Under the pieces are notes generated by a model, which was not told where the DNA came from, did not search any database, and saw only the letters and a list, made by a program, of their open reading frames with translations. From a virus, in the IMG/VR virus record IMGVR_UViG_3300037189_018001, positions 1-34,183 of that record: 34,183 nucleotides of DNA. The stretch is one strand, 5' to 3'. Below are positions 24,234 to 33,717 of the stretch, piece after piece. The position numbers and the translations under genes are program-made. The first letter of the stretch is position 1. Every line of letters starts with the position of its first letter.

Positions 24234-25119
24234 TTCCTACTATGTTGTTTAACGTCTTTGTTGAGTCTATATTATTTCTTCTTCTTCTCACCTCAAATAA
24301 TTTTTTATCCGTGGCGTCTTTAATTTCGTATAAATCGTATTGCGCATATATATTGCCATCAAAATCATACAATGTGTAGATACCATCTTCCATTGATTTT
24401 GTTTGGTCCGAGTACAATGCAATTGCTAAGCTTTCCGCATCATAATTAACTAATTCAACCTCAAGTATTTGCGGTGTGAAACTAGTATTTGTTAAAATAA
24501 TATTTTGACCTTTAAAGCCGATAAACGGTGTTGCTGTTGGTTTGAAACTAGGGGCCGCGTTAGGTGTTACGGTACAGAATAATAAGCTACCCACATTATT
24601 GTAAGTATATTTTATTGTTTTAACTGAGCTATTAGGTGTATCGACCTGAACTGGTTCAACAATAAATGATGATGTGATCACCCTATATAAGTTTTGGACT
24701 TTACTACCATTGTCATTTAGATATTCAACTCTATAACCATCTAAACCGTTATTACTGAATTTACTTTTAAAACCATTGGGGGCTGAATCAATATTCAAAA
24801 CAAGACCTTTAATATCAGGGAAAGTAGCTAACTCAGCACAATCCTCAACCTGAACCCTTATTTGGGCGGGTCTAATGTAAACCGTGTAAAAACCTCTCGT
24901 GTTAAAAACACTCTTAGGTAATTCAAGGTTATACATACCCCCTAAAACCTCTAATGGGTTTGTTGGGTCAAATACTGGTTTTATTACATCAGTACCGTTT
25001 AATTTTGTAACTTTTTGTGCTTCAGTTGAATTTCTATTCTTACTGTATAAAACAATAACCTCTATATCTGAAGGGTCTACATCAGCTGGTCTTTTAACAC
25101 CATATACACCTATTCCCAT
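24226..25119 (-). CDS. Baseplate-region structural protein of unknown function
   Basis: 297 residues. The start MGIGVYGVKRPADVDPSDIE is followed by beta-rich sequence (IEVIVLYSKN; FYTVYIRPAQIRVQVEDCAE) and the chain ends in a basic stretch (KLFEVRRRRNNIDSTKTLNN). There is no membrane helix and no enzyme motif. T4 has gp8 (334 residues) near gp6 and gp7 and the size is close, but I see no alignable signature, so that equivalence is speculative. It starts 2 bases after the 258-residue gene's stop and overlaps the giant wedge gene by 8 bases, so it is most likely made and assembled with it. Confidence 0.78.
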   Translation of the reverse strand: MGIGVYGVKRPADVDPSDIEVIVLYSKNRNSTEAQKVTKLNGTDVIKPVFDPTNPLEVLGGMYNLELPKSVFNTRGFYTVYIRPAQIRVQVEDCAELATFPDIKGLVLNIDSAPNGFKSKFSNNGLDGYRVEYLNDNGSKVQNLYRVITSSFIVEPVQVDTPNSSVKTIKYTYNNVGSLLFCTVTPNAAPSFKPTATPFIGFKGQNIILTNTSFTPQILEVELVNYDAESLAIALYSDQTKSMEDGIYTLYDFDGNIYAQYDLYEIKDATDKKLFEVRRRRNNIDSTKTLNNIVGNG

Positions 25120-25121
25120 AT

Positions 25122-25898
25122 TTATTGATCTTTAAAATTGTATCCTCTTGTGTTTATTTTGTAATATCCAAAACCTGTTTTTGTTAATTCATTTAAGTCT
25201 TTAACATTTTTTAGTTTTCTCATTGGTTCAAAGGCATTATTTATGCCCCTGTCTATAAATACTTCTGATAAAACTTTTGGTTCGTCAATTGTGTCTGAAT
25301 AATAATTTAATGTTGGTGTTACCTTCTCATCAAGATTATTTCTCATGAATTTAAATATAGTTGTTTTGTCAGAATTATCAACATAAAAAACAGGGTTTGG
25401 TGTGTCTAAATATAAGACATACTCAACGCGTTCTTCGGATTCGGATATAATCATCCCAACTATGTTTGTACCACTTACCTCGATTCTTTTACCAACCCTA
25501 ATATTTTTAGGGGCTGGAACCTTTCTATCACTTAAGTCGGCGAAACCTTTTGTCGCTTCTTTACCATATAACTTCAACGCCTGTTCCCTGGTAAAACTTA
25601 AATCAAGTAAAGAAAATTTACTATCCGTTTTACCAACAATAAAATATTTTTCCGATGAATCCAGAAAATGTTCTTTAACTTCGCTAAAAGTTGAGATATT
25701 TTTGTCGTTCGTGACGTATTTTGCGGCTGGTTTAACCATCTCGTTAAACGGATAAATTTCGGATAACGTGTTCTCGATAGCCTCAATTTTAGGGTCATCA
25801 TAATACGGTGTTATCAATGATCCGTTGGGGTCTATTAAAGACTCAACATAAAGATTAACCAAGTAATCCGTATCATCTTGCATTAAAATGGTTGTCAT
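25122..25898 (-). CDS. Baseplate-region structural protein of unknown function
   Basis: 258 residues, acidic and mixed alpha/beta, unlike the Thr-rich fibre proteins to its left. Segments worth noting are KNIRVGKRIEVSGTNIVGMI (about 134-155, strand-like) and the C-terminal FIDRGINNAFEPMRKLKNVK followed by GFGYYKINTRGYNF. The ATG overlaps the stop of the 700-residue gene by one base (TAATG). No enzyme motif, membrane helix or Cys pair is seen. Context makes it a baseplate or wedge-assembly component; no family could be named. Confidence 0.77.
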   Translation of the reverse strand: MTTILMQDDTDYLVNLYVESLIDPNGSLITPYYDDPKIEAIENTLSEIYPFNEMVKPAAKYVTNDKNISTFSEVKEHFLDSSEKYFIVGKTDSKFSLLDLSFTREQALKLYGKEATKGFADLSDRKVPAPKNIRVGKRIEVSGTNIVGMIISESEERVEYVLYLDTPNPVFYVDNSDKTTIFKFMRNNLDEKVTPTLNYYSDTIDEPKVLSEVFIDRGINNAFEPMRKLKNVKDLNELTKTGFGYYKINTRGYNFKDQ

Positions 25899-28000
25899 TA
25901 TTTTAAATTAATTTTAAGTGGTATGGTTATTTTTGTCATATTACTTGTCCCAACATCTTCTTTGTATAGATTAACTTCAATATTACCAGTTATATCCAAC
26001 TCTTTAATTGTACCAAAATGATACAACGCCCCAGCCCCAATAACCAAATCAATTGTTACGATCACCTCTTCGTTAGTATTAATCTTTGGATCCAAAGCCT
26101 CGATTATTAGTATTATACCATCTTTTTTATCCGTTGGCTTCGTTTTTAATAAACTATCTATGTCAGATGGGGTGTAGTTATTAACCTGTGACCTATCAGA
26201 GCTTAAATAAACCTTATTTGCGATCATATTGGCGAAATTTATCTGATGGGTTGGGTTATTGATTAATTGTGTGTAAGCATATGATGTTGTTGTGGTGTTG
26301 ATACTGGAATAATCGTTTGACTCCTCTTCAGCGTTATCGGTTTTATAATCAGACCAAGCTGTTTCAAATGTTGTATAATAATCATCGTATGTTTTAACAA
26401 TACTTTTTTTCGGTATGACGCAATATTCTGTTGAAAGGCTTAAACCGTAGTCTGTTTGAATGTCATGTTCTAGTGAACCATAACTCGATAAATCAATTGT
26501 TGGTTCATTTGATTTAAAAATCAAATCTTTTATAACAAAAGAATCGATAATATAGTTACTAATGTCTTGTTTATTTTCAATCCTAAAAGAACCTATTGTT
26601 CTTTTGAATGAATCTATATTAACATTAACACATTTATTTATTTTAGTTTTTAATAAACCGATTGGTTTAATATTTAAACTGGTAGATTTAAACATTAAAT
26701 AACCTTCTAATGAACCTTCAAAATTGTAATGATTTATTTCACCAATTGGTATGTAATCGCCAGTATACAAAGTTTCAGTGTAGTCTAGTGTTTTTTTATA
26801 TTCAACATAATCTGGATCATTAATTAAAGCGTTGGATAGTGTTTCATATTTAGTATCGGTTAATGTTAATTCCCTTTTTATATTATTTGTTGATAATAAA
26901 AGGTCACCATATTGTCTTGGATCTGTTGGTTTTTGTAAATCGCTTGGTTGATCGTTTAAAACAGGGAAACTAGCCCAATAATCATCGTAGGCGAATTCAT
27001 ATAAATCAATATGATCTGTTTCCAAATCATATTCACCCGTTCTATCGTTATAGTCAAATACCGTATACTTTTTTGTCTGGTAATCTAACTCATATCTTAA
27101 GTATAATTTTTTCTGGTCAAAAGTTTCAACATCTTGTAACCATTTCTTTTTTATATTATTTTTTGTTGATGGTATAAACTGTATTTTTTTACCGTTTAAA
27201 GCATCCCAAAAATAAAATTTAACATAAAAATCGGATTTAAGGTAATTCTTAAGAAAGAAAAAAGAGTAACCATCGACACCTTCTGTTAATTCAAAAACAG
27301 GTCTTTTTTGTTGCACCCCAGAGATTGATCTCTCGTTAAACAGATAACGGTCGGAGACATAAATTGGTATTGTTGTTATTCTTCTTTGTGTTTCAACGTT
27401 ATTATCATCATAAATCTCTAATAACAAAAACGAACCATATGTGTATGTTTTATTATTAAAACCATATTTTAAATTACTCCACTGATCAGATTTATCCCAA
27501 AAAGGGAATGTAAATGTGTTGTAAAAATGTGGGCGACCAGATTTTGCTGGGTATTTCTTTCGTAGTTCGGCCATAGGGTCAATAACAACACAAGGTTTTT
27601 CCTCATTAATTTGTATCGGTGACAACTCAACCTCATTATCAAATTTTACCGCTCTCAAACCATCTGAACCCCTGACCTCAAACAACTCGTTTTTAACTGA
27701 GGTGTTGTGTGTCGCGACTAAATTTTTATGGTACGTGTCAAAAGTTTCTTCAATGTGCTTAGATATCTCAGGAATATCATCTTCCTCAATGTATCTTAGA
27801 AAAAATAAATCAACTTCAATTCTATCATAATTAGGTTTAAATTCAGCACTCTCCAGATTAACAATCTCATTTATGTTTGCCAACGATTCAGTGTTAAGGA
27901 GTTTACTAAAAACAAACTCCCTATCTGATGGACTATCTTCAGAACCAATTAATAAATTAGTTGATAAACTAACATCTTTTTTAAATATTTTTTTTAACAT
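25898..28000 (-). CDS. Large baseplate-region structural protein of unknown function
   Basis: 700 residues. Not recognised. It starts MLKKIFKKDVSLSTNLLIGS and is rich in Tyr, Asp, Asn and Phe, with aromatic strand-like segments (HFYNTFTFPFWDKSDQW; YSFFFLKNYLKSDFYVKFYF) suggesting large beta domains. Its C-terminal 90 residues (GIILIIEALDPKINTNEEVI and following) look like an Ig-like end domain finishing TKITIPLKINLK. It overlaps the 555-residue gene by 7 bases and the 258-residue gene by one base. Four genes from 29661 to 24226 are so tightly joined that a common assembly is likely, probably the outer wedge. Confidence 0.78.
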   Translation of the reverse strand: MLKKIFKKDVSLSTNLLIGSEDSPSDREFVFSKLLNTESLANINEIVNLESAEFKPNYDRIEVDLFFLRYIEEDDIPEISKHIEETFDTYHKNLVATHNTSVKNELFEVRGSDGLRAVKFDNEVELSPIQINEEKPCVVIDPMAELRKKYPAKSGRPHFYNTFTFPFWDKSDQWSNLKYGFNNKTYTYGSFLLLEIYDDNNVETQRRITTIPIYVSDRYLFNERSISGVQQKRPVFELTEGVDGYSFFFLKNYLKSDFYVKFYFWDALNGKKIQFIPSTKNNIKKKWLQDVETFDQKKLYLRYELDYQTKKYTVFDYNDRTGEYDLETDHIDLYEFAYDDYWASFPVLNDQPSDLQKPTDPRQYGDLLLSTNNIKRELTLTDTKYETLSNALINDPDYVEYKKTLDYTETLYTGDYIPIGEINHYNFEGSLEGYLMFKSTSLNIKPIGLLKTKINKCVNVNIDSFKRTIGSFRIENKQDISNYIIDSFVIKDLIFKSNEPTIDLSSYGSLEHDIQTDYGLSLSTEYCVIPKKSIVKTYDDYYTTFETAWSDYKTDNAEEESNDYSSINTTTTSYAYTQLINNPTHQINFANMIANKVYLSSDRSQVNNYTPSDIDSLLKTKPTDKKDGIILIIEALDPKINTNEEVIVTIDLVIGAGALYHFGTIKELDITGNIEVNLYKEDVGTSNMTKITIPLKINLK

Positions 28001-29661
28001 TTTTCGTCAGTATAAGTTTTAAACGGATCTTCTAATTTATTGTCATTATTATCACCAAATAAATCATTAACAATATCTCTAGTGTAATCGTCAACAGAAT
28101 TAAGTGAATCTATATTAGATATATCATTAACGTTTAATTTATATCTTTTTGTTTTGTTTTTTTCGGTTAAAACGTTAAATAAAAACCTATCATAGACATA
28201 TCTAGCACCATTTAAAAATGGGTAATCTAATACAACACCATTATCATCCGAAACACCTAGATCTAAAATATCTCTCCAGATATATTTGTCAGTTTTTCTA
28301 CTATAAACAGCGTATTTTGGTATAAAAGAATTTGAAACCGAATCTTCGACATATGTTGATTTTAATTTTAAATCAATCTTTCTAAAAGGAACGTATTTGA
28401 ACAATACGAAATTGTGTATGAAATTATGGTGAACAGATGAAATTAATTCTTCTGTTAAGTTTTCAGCTGAATATTCGTAAATACCGATGTCAAAAATATT
28501 TTTAACATCTGGTTTATCGGATACTGTTGATTCGGAAACGTTTGCTATTCTATTAATACCTTCACCAGGGTTGGTGTAATCAATTAAAGGTTCGAAGTTA
28601 GATTCAACCGTACTGAATATTTTTTCAGATGTCGCGCCATTCTTAATAACACCCAAGTAACATTCAGTTATGGGTTCATCCTTATTATCTAATAACCCAG
28701 TGATATCAAACTCTTCTTCAAAATAAAAATTATATAGTGGTTCCTCATATAGATTTAACGAAAAACCACATTGATCAAATGTTGTTAGGACTTGTACAAC
28801 TTCCGCTTGTTTAACGTAATATTCCAAAACTTCATTGTCAACAACCTTTGATATTGAAAAATTTGCACTGAATAGTCGATATGGTGTAGGCCTCTCAGCT
28901 TTTAATATGTTGATTAACTCGCTATCATCATTTGTTGTCTGAACACCTCTAATAACACCTGTAAATTGGTTAGGGGTTTGTTCTGGGGCGGCAAACAGTG
29001 TAGCGGGTGATGGGGTAAATGTGTTTAAGTTAAAATCGTTTACCTTTTCTTGGTGTAAATTTTTAGCGGATATCTTAAAATCTATTGAAATATTTTTACC
29101 GTCAACGTTTGTAATAAAATATAAACCATCTTTTATCCTACTATCTTTTGATCTAATATAAACTTGGTCCCCAGCATTAAAATTATGCCCGTAATTCATT
29201 AAAAAGCTGGCGTTTTGTTGCCCAGTTTTTAATGTTGGTTGGATTAATGACGCTGGTAAACCCTTACTTAGGTCAAGTTTATAGCTTAAATCTTTTTTAT
29301 TCTCATCGGTATAAGTTATAACATACTCTTTTTTACCTTTTTGGTTAACATGTTTAATCGGTTTACATAAAACAATAGACCAGTTATCTGGTGTAAATTC
29401 AATAACTTTTTTATCGATGTTTAATTTGGTATTTCTATAGTAAGCTTTTTTAATTATAATAGGTGAGATCGTTCCGTAAACTTTATATTTTTCGTTTTCA
29501 TTTTTTTCTTTAACGAATTGGTCGTCCTGAGATATATTTGTAAATAAATTATACTCATCCCTGATCTTACCTGGTTGTTCTAATATTAACCTAGTTTTTA
29601 AAGTCTCGTTTTTTGAACCAGAAAACTTTTTAGAGCCCAATACTTCTACAATATCACTCAT
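27994..29661 (-). CDS. Large baseplate-region structural protein of unknown function
   Basis: 555 residues. Not assigned to a named family. Recognisable blocks include FDITGLLDNKDEPITECYLG (about 325-345, a strand-turn-strand unit) and, in the last quarter, FKYVPFRKIDLKLKSTY (about 420), YIWRDILDLGVSDDNG and LDYPFLNGARYVYDRFLF (about 460-500). The latter are rich in aromatic and Gly residues and look like a folded conserved core. The final 50 residues are acidic and Asn-rich. It overlaps the 748-residue gene by 8 bases and the 700-residue gene by 7. Virion location is inferred from position between gp6 and the gp7-like gene. Confidence 0.78.
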   Translation of the reverse strand: MSDIVEVLGSKKFSGSKNETLKTRLILEQPGKIRDEYNLFTNISQDDQFVKEKNENEKYKVYGTISPIIIKKAYYRNTKLNIDKKVIEFTPDNWSIVLCKPIKHVNQKGKKEYVITYTDENKKDLSYKLDLSKGLPASLIQPTLKTGQQNASFLMNYGHNFNAGDQVYIRSKDSRIKDGLYFITNVDGKNISIDFKISAKNLHQEKVNDFNLNTFTPSPATLFAAPEQTPNQFTGVIRGVQTTNDDSELINILKAERPTPYRLFSANFSISKVVDNEVLEYYVKQAEVVQVLTTFDQCGFSLNLYEEPLYNFYFEEEFDITGLLDNKDEPITECYLGVIKNGATSEKIFSTVESNFEPLIDYTNPGEGINRIANVSESTVSDKPDVKNIFDIGIYEYSAENLTEELISSVHHNFIHNFVLFKYVPFRKIDLKLKSTYVEDSVSNSFIPKYAVYSRKTDKYIWRDILDLGVSDDNGVVLDYPFLNGARYVYDRFLFNVLTEKNKTKRYKLNVNDISNIDSLNSVDDYTRDIVNDLFGDNNDNKLEDPFKTYTDEKC

Positions 29662-31900
29662 TGTCTACAAAATAATTTTTTTCTATTGATTTTAAAGCGT
29701 TTGCACTATCCCAAAGACCGAAGTAATAGTAATTAGCTTTATATTTATTTGATATTTCCGCGTTAAACTCTGACGGTGGTATACTACCTGTATAGAAACC
29801 GTAAGACGTGTAAACCTTATTATCGATTAACCCATCAAGATCGTTTGTTATATCATAAATTGAAAATTCCATCACAGGGAATTTATTCTGGTCGTTAGTT
29901 GATGATATAAATGGTCCTAACGTGTAAATGTCACTATAGGCCTGTGTGTATCTTCTGTGAGTTCCACCAGAACTAACTGTTGCGTTGGGTTTTTTGGCTA
30001 ATTCAATAGCGAATAGGCTAAGGTTTAACCCGCTTACCGAATTATCACCAAAGTCATATGAAGGTGCATCCCCATAATAGTTCTCACCCGTTGTACCGTT
30101 AATAAAATCATCACCCCTAAATATATCGGTATAAACACTGCCAGAGTTTTTACCGTCTAAACCAACACCAATCCCTAAATGATACTCCAATTCCTTAACA
30201 TCCTCATTGTAAGATAAATCTTTAGGTATTCTTATTATATTAAGAATGTTTGTGGGGAAAATCATTTGTGGGTTGTAGTCTTTGTCATTTAAACGATTCC
30301 AGTCAAACACATTAATATCAACATCAAACTCATATTTAGGGATAATCGCCGAGCCAATAACCTCAACATTTGTTAACTGTGGTACGTTTCTCTTATCCAC
30401 TGGGAAATTCCACGGTATATCCTTAAAATCGTTAGTTTGTGGTAAATAATTAATATAATCGCCAGATATCGAAACATTCGTATCCTTATGTTTATTATAT
30501 TTTGTTTTTATGGTGTAAAACTTTCTTTTTCTGTTGATTATGTCATACTCAAATAAGCCAGTTGTTGTCCCTTCCCAACCACCTGTAAATGGGTCGCCGT
30601 TTACCGAAGAAGGTACCCTAATACCTGGTGTTGGTGATAGCCTATAGTAACCCCATGGGTATCTAGTTTGCCAAGCTTCGGCAATGTCATACATCTCAAA
30701 AGCATAATAACCCTTAGTTGGTATGCCATTCTCAGTATCATCCGTTGGAACCAAATCACCGAATTGGTTTAGCTTATAGTACTCCATATACATCGGTAAT
30801 GATACCCTAAAAACACCAGTATGTTTTTCAGCTTTAAACGCGCCTATCCTGACCCTACTACCTGGGGTTAGTTTATCGTCTAATCTATATACAACAACCA
30901 TCAATTCTTGTAATGGCCAAATGTCACCAGTGTCTCTACCTTTATCCGAATCAAAACCTCTTAATTCTAGTGGTATCTCCGTTTGATTTTCATCCAACGG
31001 TTTGTTAATCCCGTAGTTTTTTTTGACTTCAAAGGCCCCAGTTACCGAAGATAACCAACCAAAAAATATAGCTGTCGGTGTGTATTTATAGTTTATCTTA
31101 AAATCACACCTTGTTATACCAACATCATGCTCTTCATCATCACCCCAAAAAGAAGCTACGTTAACCTGCTTAATCTCGTTAAAGATATTAGGCATTTGGT
31201 TAATGTTTGTTTTAACTTCTACATCGAAAGAATCATTTCCTTTATATATAAAATTAGGTACTTTATTAGGATCGTTATTGTCTTTTGCACTTGTCGCATC
31301 TCTCAGATCCTTTATGTTACCGTATTGAGTTGTTGTTTCAACCAAATCATTCGCCGTGATCTCAAAACTCTTGGTATCAAACAAATCAAAATCCATCATA
31401 ATATTGTGTGAACCAACAGGTACGCCAAATATCATATAGTCACCAGAATCATTTGTGATTGTGGTATACTTATAATATTTTTCCATTATCTCCAAATATT
31501 GGGGGTAATGGGTTAAATCGTTTATTGTTGGTAGGTTACCAATAGCCCTATGACTAGGGTTTTGGTTTCTTACTCTTGGTAATAAGTTATATCTAACACC
31601 ATTAGGGAACTGGTCATTAACCGTTTCAAACGGATATAACTCCATAATTTCAGGTCGTTCTTTATCCACTGGGTCAACTGGGACAAATATGGATACCTTC
31701 GCATTTTGCAAACCATACCCGTTAGTGGTCTGTACTCTACCAACTATTACACCAAAATCCGATGAAGTCTTTCTGTAGACGTCTGAACTCGATATCTTTA
31801 AACTTAAAATCTCTAAATTATCGAAGTCGTCCTCTAGATTTACTAATATCCTTTCATCAGGTGTATCTTGATTTAAAACTATTTTAATGTTTTTCTCCAT
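29654..31900 (-). CDS. Baseplate protein with carboxypeptidase-regulatory-like (Ig-like) domain
   Basis: 748 residues. Residues 50-73 (GVIVGRVQTTNGYGLQNAKV and following) and 144-172 (YTTITNDSGDYMIFGVPVGS and following) together match the transthyretin/CarboxypepD-reg type beta sandwich, with an unusual insertion of about 70 residues between strand pairs. Such domains are common in Bacteroidetes surface proteins and mediate binding or scaffolding. The rest is Asp/Tyr/Gly-rich beta sequence with no enzyme motif. The gene starts 2 bases after the gp6-like stop and overlaps the next by 8 bases, so it belongs to the wedge operon. It could sit where T4 gp7 or gp8 sits, but it shows no gpI-type core. 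Structural role fairly sure, exact identity not. Confidence 0.82.
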   Translation of the reverse strand: MEKNIKIVLNQDTPDERILVNLEDDFDNLEILSLKISSSDVYRKTSSDFGVIVGRVQTTNGYGLQNAKVSIFVPVDPVDKERPEIMELYPFETVNDQFPNGVRYNLLPRVRNQNPSHRAIGNLPTINDLTHYPQYLEIMEKYYKYTTITNDSGDYMIFGVPVGSHNIMMDFDLFDTKSFEITANDLVETTTQYGNIKDLRDATSAKDNNDPNKVPNFIYKGNDSFDVEVKTNINQMPNIFNEIKQVNVASFWGDDEEHDVGITRCDFKINYKYTPTAIFFGWLSSVTGAFEVKKNYGINKPLDENQTEIPLELRGFDSDKGRDTGDIWPLQELMVVVYRLDDKLTPGSRVRIGAFKAEKHTGVFRVSLPMYMEYYKLNQFGDLVPTDDTENGIPTKGYYAFEMYDIAEAWQTRYPWGYYRLSPTPGIRVPSSVNGDPFTGGWEGTTTGLFEYDIINRKRKFYTIKTKYNKHKDTNVSISGDYINYLPQTNDFKDIPWNFPVDKRNVPQLTNVEVIGSAIIPKYEFDVDINVFDWNRLNDKDYNPQMIFPTNILNIIRIPKDLSYNEDVKELEYHLGIGVGLDGKNSGSVYTDIFRGDDFINGTTGENYYGDAPSYDFGDNSVSGLNLSLFAIELAKKPNATVSSGGTHRRYTQAYSDIYTLGPFISSTNDQNKFPVMEFSIYDITNDLDGLIDNKVYTSYGFYTGSIPPSEFNAEISNKYKANYYYFGLWDSANALKSIEKNYFVDNE

Positions 31901-31902
31901 CC

Positions 31903-33714
31903 TTAACTAATCCCTGTTGCTATTACTGGTATAACTTTAATATCAACATCTGGCTTTTTAATATTAAGCATCTGATAGTCATCAACAATGATATAATTGT
32001 TTGTTATATCGATCTCACCTGTTGCGGTATCAATTATTGTTTGTTTTGTTGTGTTACTGGAATAACCAACACCTGTTTTATTGAACGCTTTTATGTAGTT
32101 AACATTTAAAACGCCATCAACCTGGGTGATTTTTTTAACCATCTCACCAACACTATAACTCTTACCCAAATTAGATTTATCTGTTGTAAACTCGTTTTTA
32201 ACGATACTAGTTATCCTAGAAGACGCCTGTACTTGTTGACCAGGTTCAACAAACACACCCACCTCAAAACCTAAATCAACTACCTCAGCTGGTTTAACAA
32301 TAACATAATCATTGATCATTCTATATTTTGATAAGTAAGCTGCAATATTTTCCATCAACAAAGATGAGACAACATTAGATATAGCTCCATTAGCGTCATA
32401 TGTTAATACACCTATTTCAATTTTATTTTGTCTTTGTGTGATACTCGTTTTAGCAGGGGAACCAAAAACACTAGGCATTGACATTATCAACGCTTTGTAA
32501 TCATTTAAGGTTACCGCCCTGTTTTGTGCTGAGAAGTTGTACGCAATATAATTTCTCAATTCCTCTATTGTTGGTTCATCGGACCCGCCAACTGCTGGTG
32601 TTGTATTGTTAACACTTATTGATGCCTGTACCGTGGAATTGATGTTTTGATCTGGTCCGTTAATAACAACGCTAAGTCTTGTTATATCGGTAATTGTACC
32701 AACACCAGTGTTAGATTCAACACCGCCACCAATTCTATATTTAACGAACATTGTTGTGTTAGTTATTGGCGCTAAACCTAAACTACCATTTCTTAAAAAA
32801 CTCTTGAGGTTGAAGTTACCGCCATCCATAAAATCATCTAATATATCAAAAGAAGAATCTGTTTGGGCACCAAAAGTTATTTGACAAAAACCGTTAGGTG
32901 TGAACTCGGTGATATATCTTCTATCAACTTTTTGGTAAACACCTTTTGCGATACCATTTACTCTTGGTGAGTTAGGGTCTTCGATAAAGACGTTATCTTC
33001 AGCCAAAGACGGTACTTGATACCATTTATTGGGGCTAGCTACAAATTCACCTTCTGTTGGTGTTGCTGTATAATTAGTACCCGCTTTATGTATTATCGAT
33101 TCAACGGATAAAACATTGTCTTCAGGTAAAACTATTTTATAAAAAGGTTGTGTTGTTGCAAATGCTTGTGTGAAAACTTTACTTGTGCCCGCTATAACAA
33201 TACCTGTTTTGGTTATACTATAACCGCTTAATTTGTTATTCACAAAAATTGGTCTTTTTGTTCTATCAACGTTTCCAGAACTATTTGTAGCTGAAGCAAA
33301 ATCAATATCATATAACACCTCATAAGCACTAGCGCCGTTACTGACTTGTGTCCCAGCTTTGATTAAGGGTAAATATCTTCTATCCTCTTGGTCACCATAT
33401 ACTGGTACCTGGGCTGTAAATTCAACAACTGCAACAGCGGCTGATTTGGTTGGTAGTTTTAAACCATAAGTTTTTGCTATATTAAATAACGATTGTCTTT
33501 CCTGCGCATAATCCAAAACAGTTTCTTGTAACGCGCGGTCAATCTGATAGTTTAGGTTATCAGCGATCGCGGCATTCAAATCCAAAAACACGGATAGTAT
33601 TGACGCGTCATTAAAGTTTTGTACAACCTCAGGGTAGTACTGTTTAATGTAATTTATTTGTTCTGTTTTTAATGAAGCAAAATCTCTTTTACTATAATTT
33701 ATCTGTCTAGCCAT
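31903..33714 (-). CDS. 6: Baseplate wedge protein, T4 gp6 / P2 gpJ family
   Basis: 603 residues, close to T4 gp6 (660). The N-terminal 90 residues (YSKRDFASLKTEQINYIKQY, then NDASILSVFLDLNAAIADNL and QERQSLFNIAKTYGLKL) have the helical pattern of baseplate J-like proteins. Residues 115-125 (LIKAGTQVSN) start the beta region. Around 400-415, AQNRAVTLNDYKALI is the conserved J-family motif. The C-terminal part is a small alpha/beta unit (YSVGEMVKKITQVDGVLNVN). In T4, gp6 dimers form the inner ring of the wedge that holds gp25 and gp7 and triggers sheath contraction. It is preceded by gp25 with a 3-base gap. Confidence 0.93.
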   Translation of the reverse strand: MARQINYSKRDFASLKTEQINYIKQYYPEVVQNFNDASILSVFLDLNAAIADNLNYQIDRALQETVLDYAQERQSLFNIAKTYGLKLPTKSAAVAVVEFTAQVPVYGDQEDRRYLPLIKAGTQVSNGASAYEVLYDIDFASATNSSGNVDRTKRPIFVNNKLSGYSITKTGIVIAGTSKVFTQAFATTQPFYKIVLPEDNVLSVESIIHKAGTNYTATPTEGEFVASPNKWYQVPSLAEDNVFIEDPNSPRVNGIAKGVYQKVDRRYITEFTPNGFCQITFGAQTDSSFDILDDFMDGGNFNLKSFLRNGSLGLAPITNTTMFVKYRIGGGVESNTGVGTITDITRLSVVINGPDQNINSTVQASISVNNTTPAVGGSDEPTIEELRNYIAYNFSAQNRAVTLNDYKALIMSMPSVFGSPAKTSITQRQNKIEIGVLTYDANGAISNVVSSLLMENIAAYLSKYRMINDYVIVKPAEVVDLGFEVGVFVEPGQQVQASSRITSIVKNEFTTDKSNLGKSYSVGEMVKKITQVDGVLNVNYIKAFNKTGVGYSSNTTKQTIIDTATGEIDITNNYIIVDDYQMLNIKKPDVDIKVIPVIATGIS

Positions 33715-33717
33715 TTT

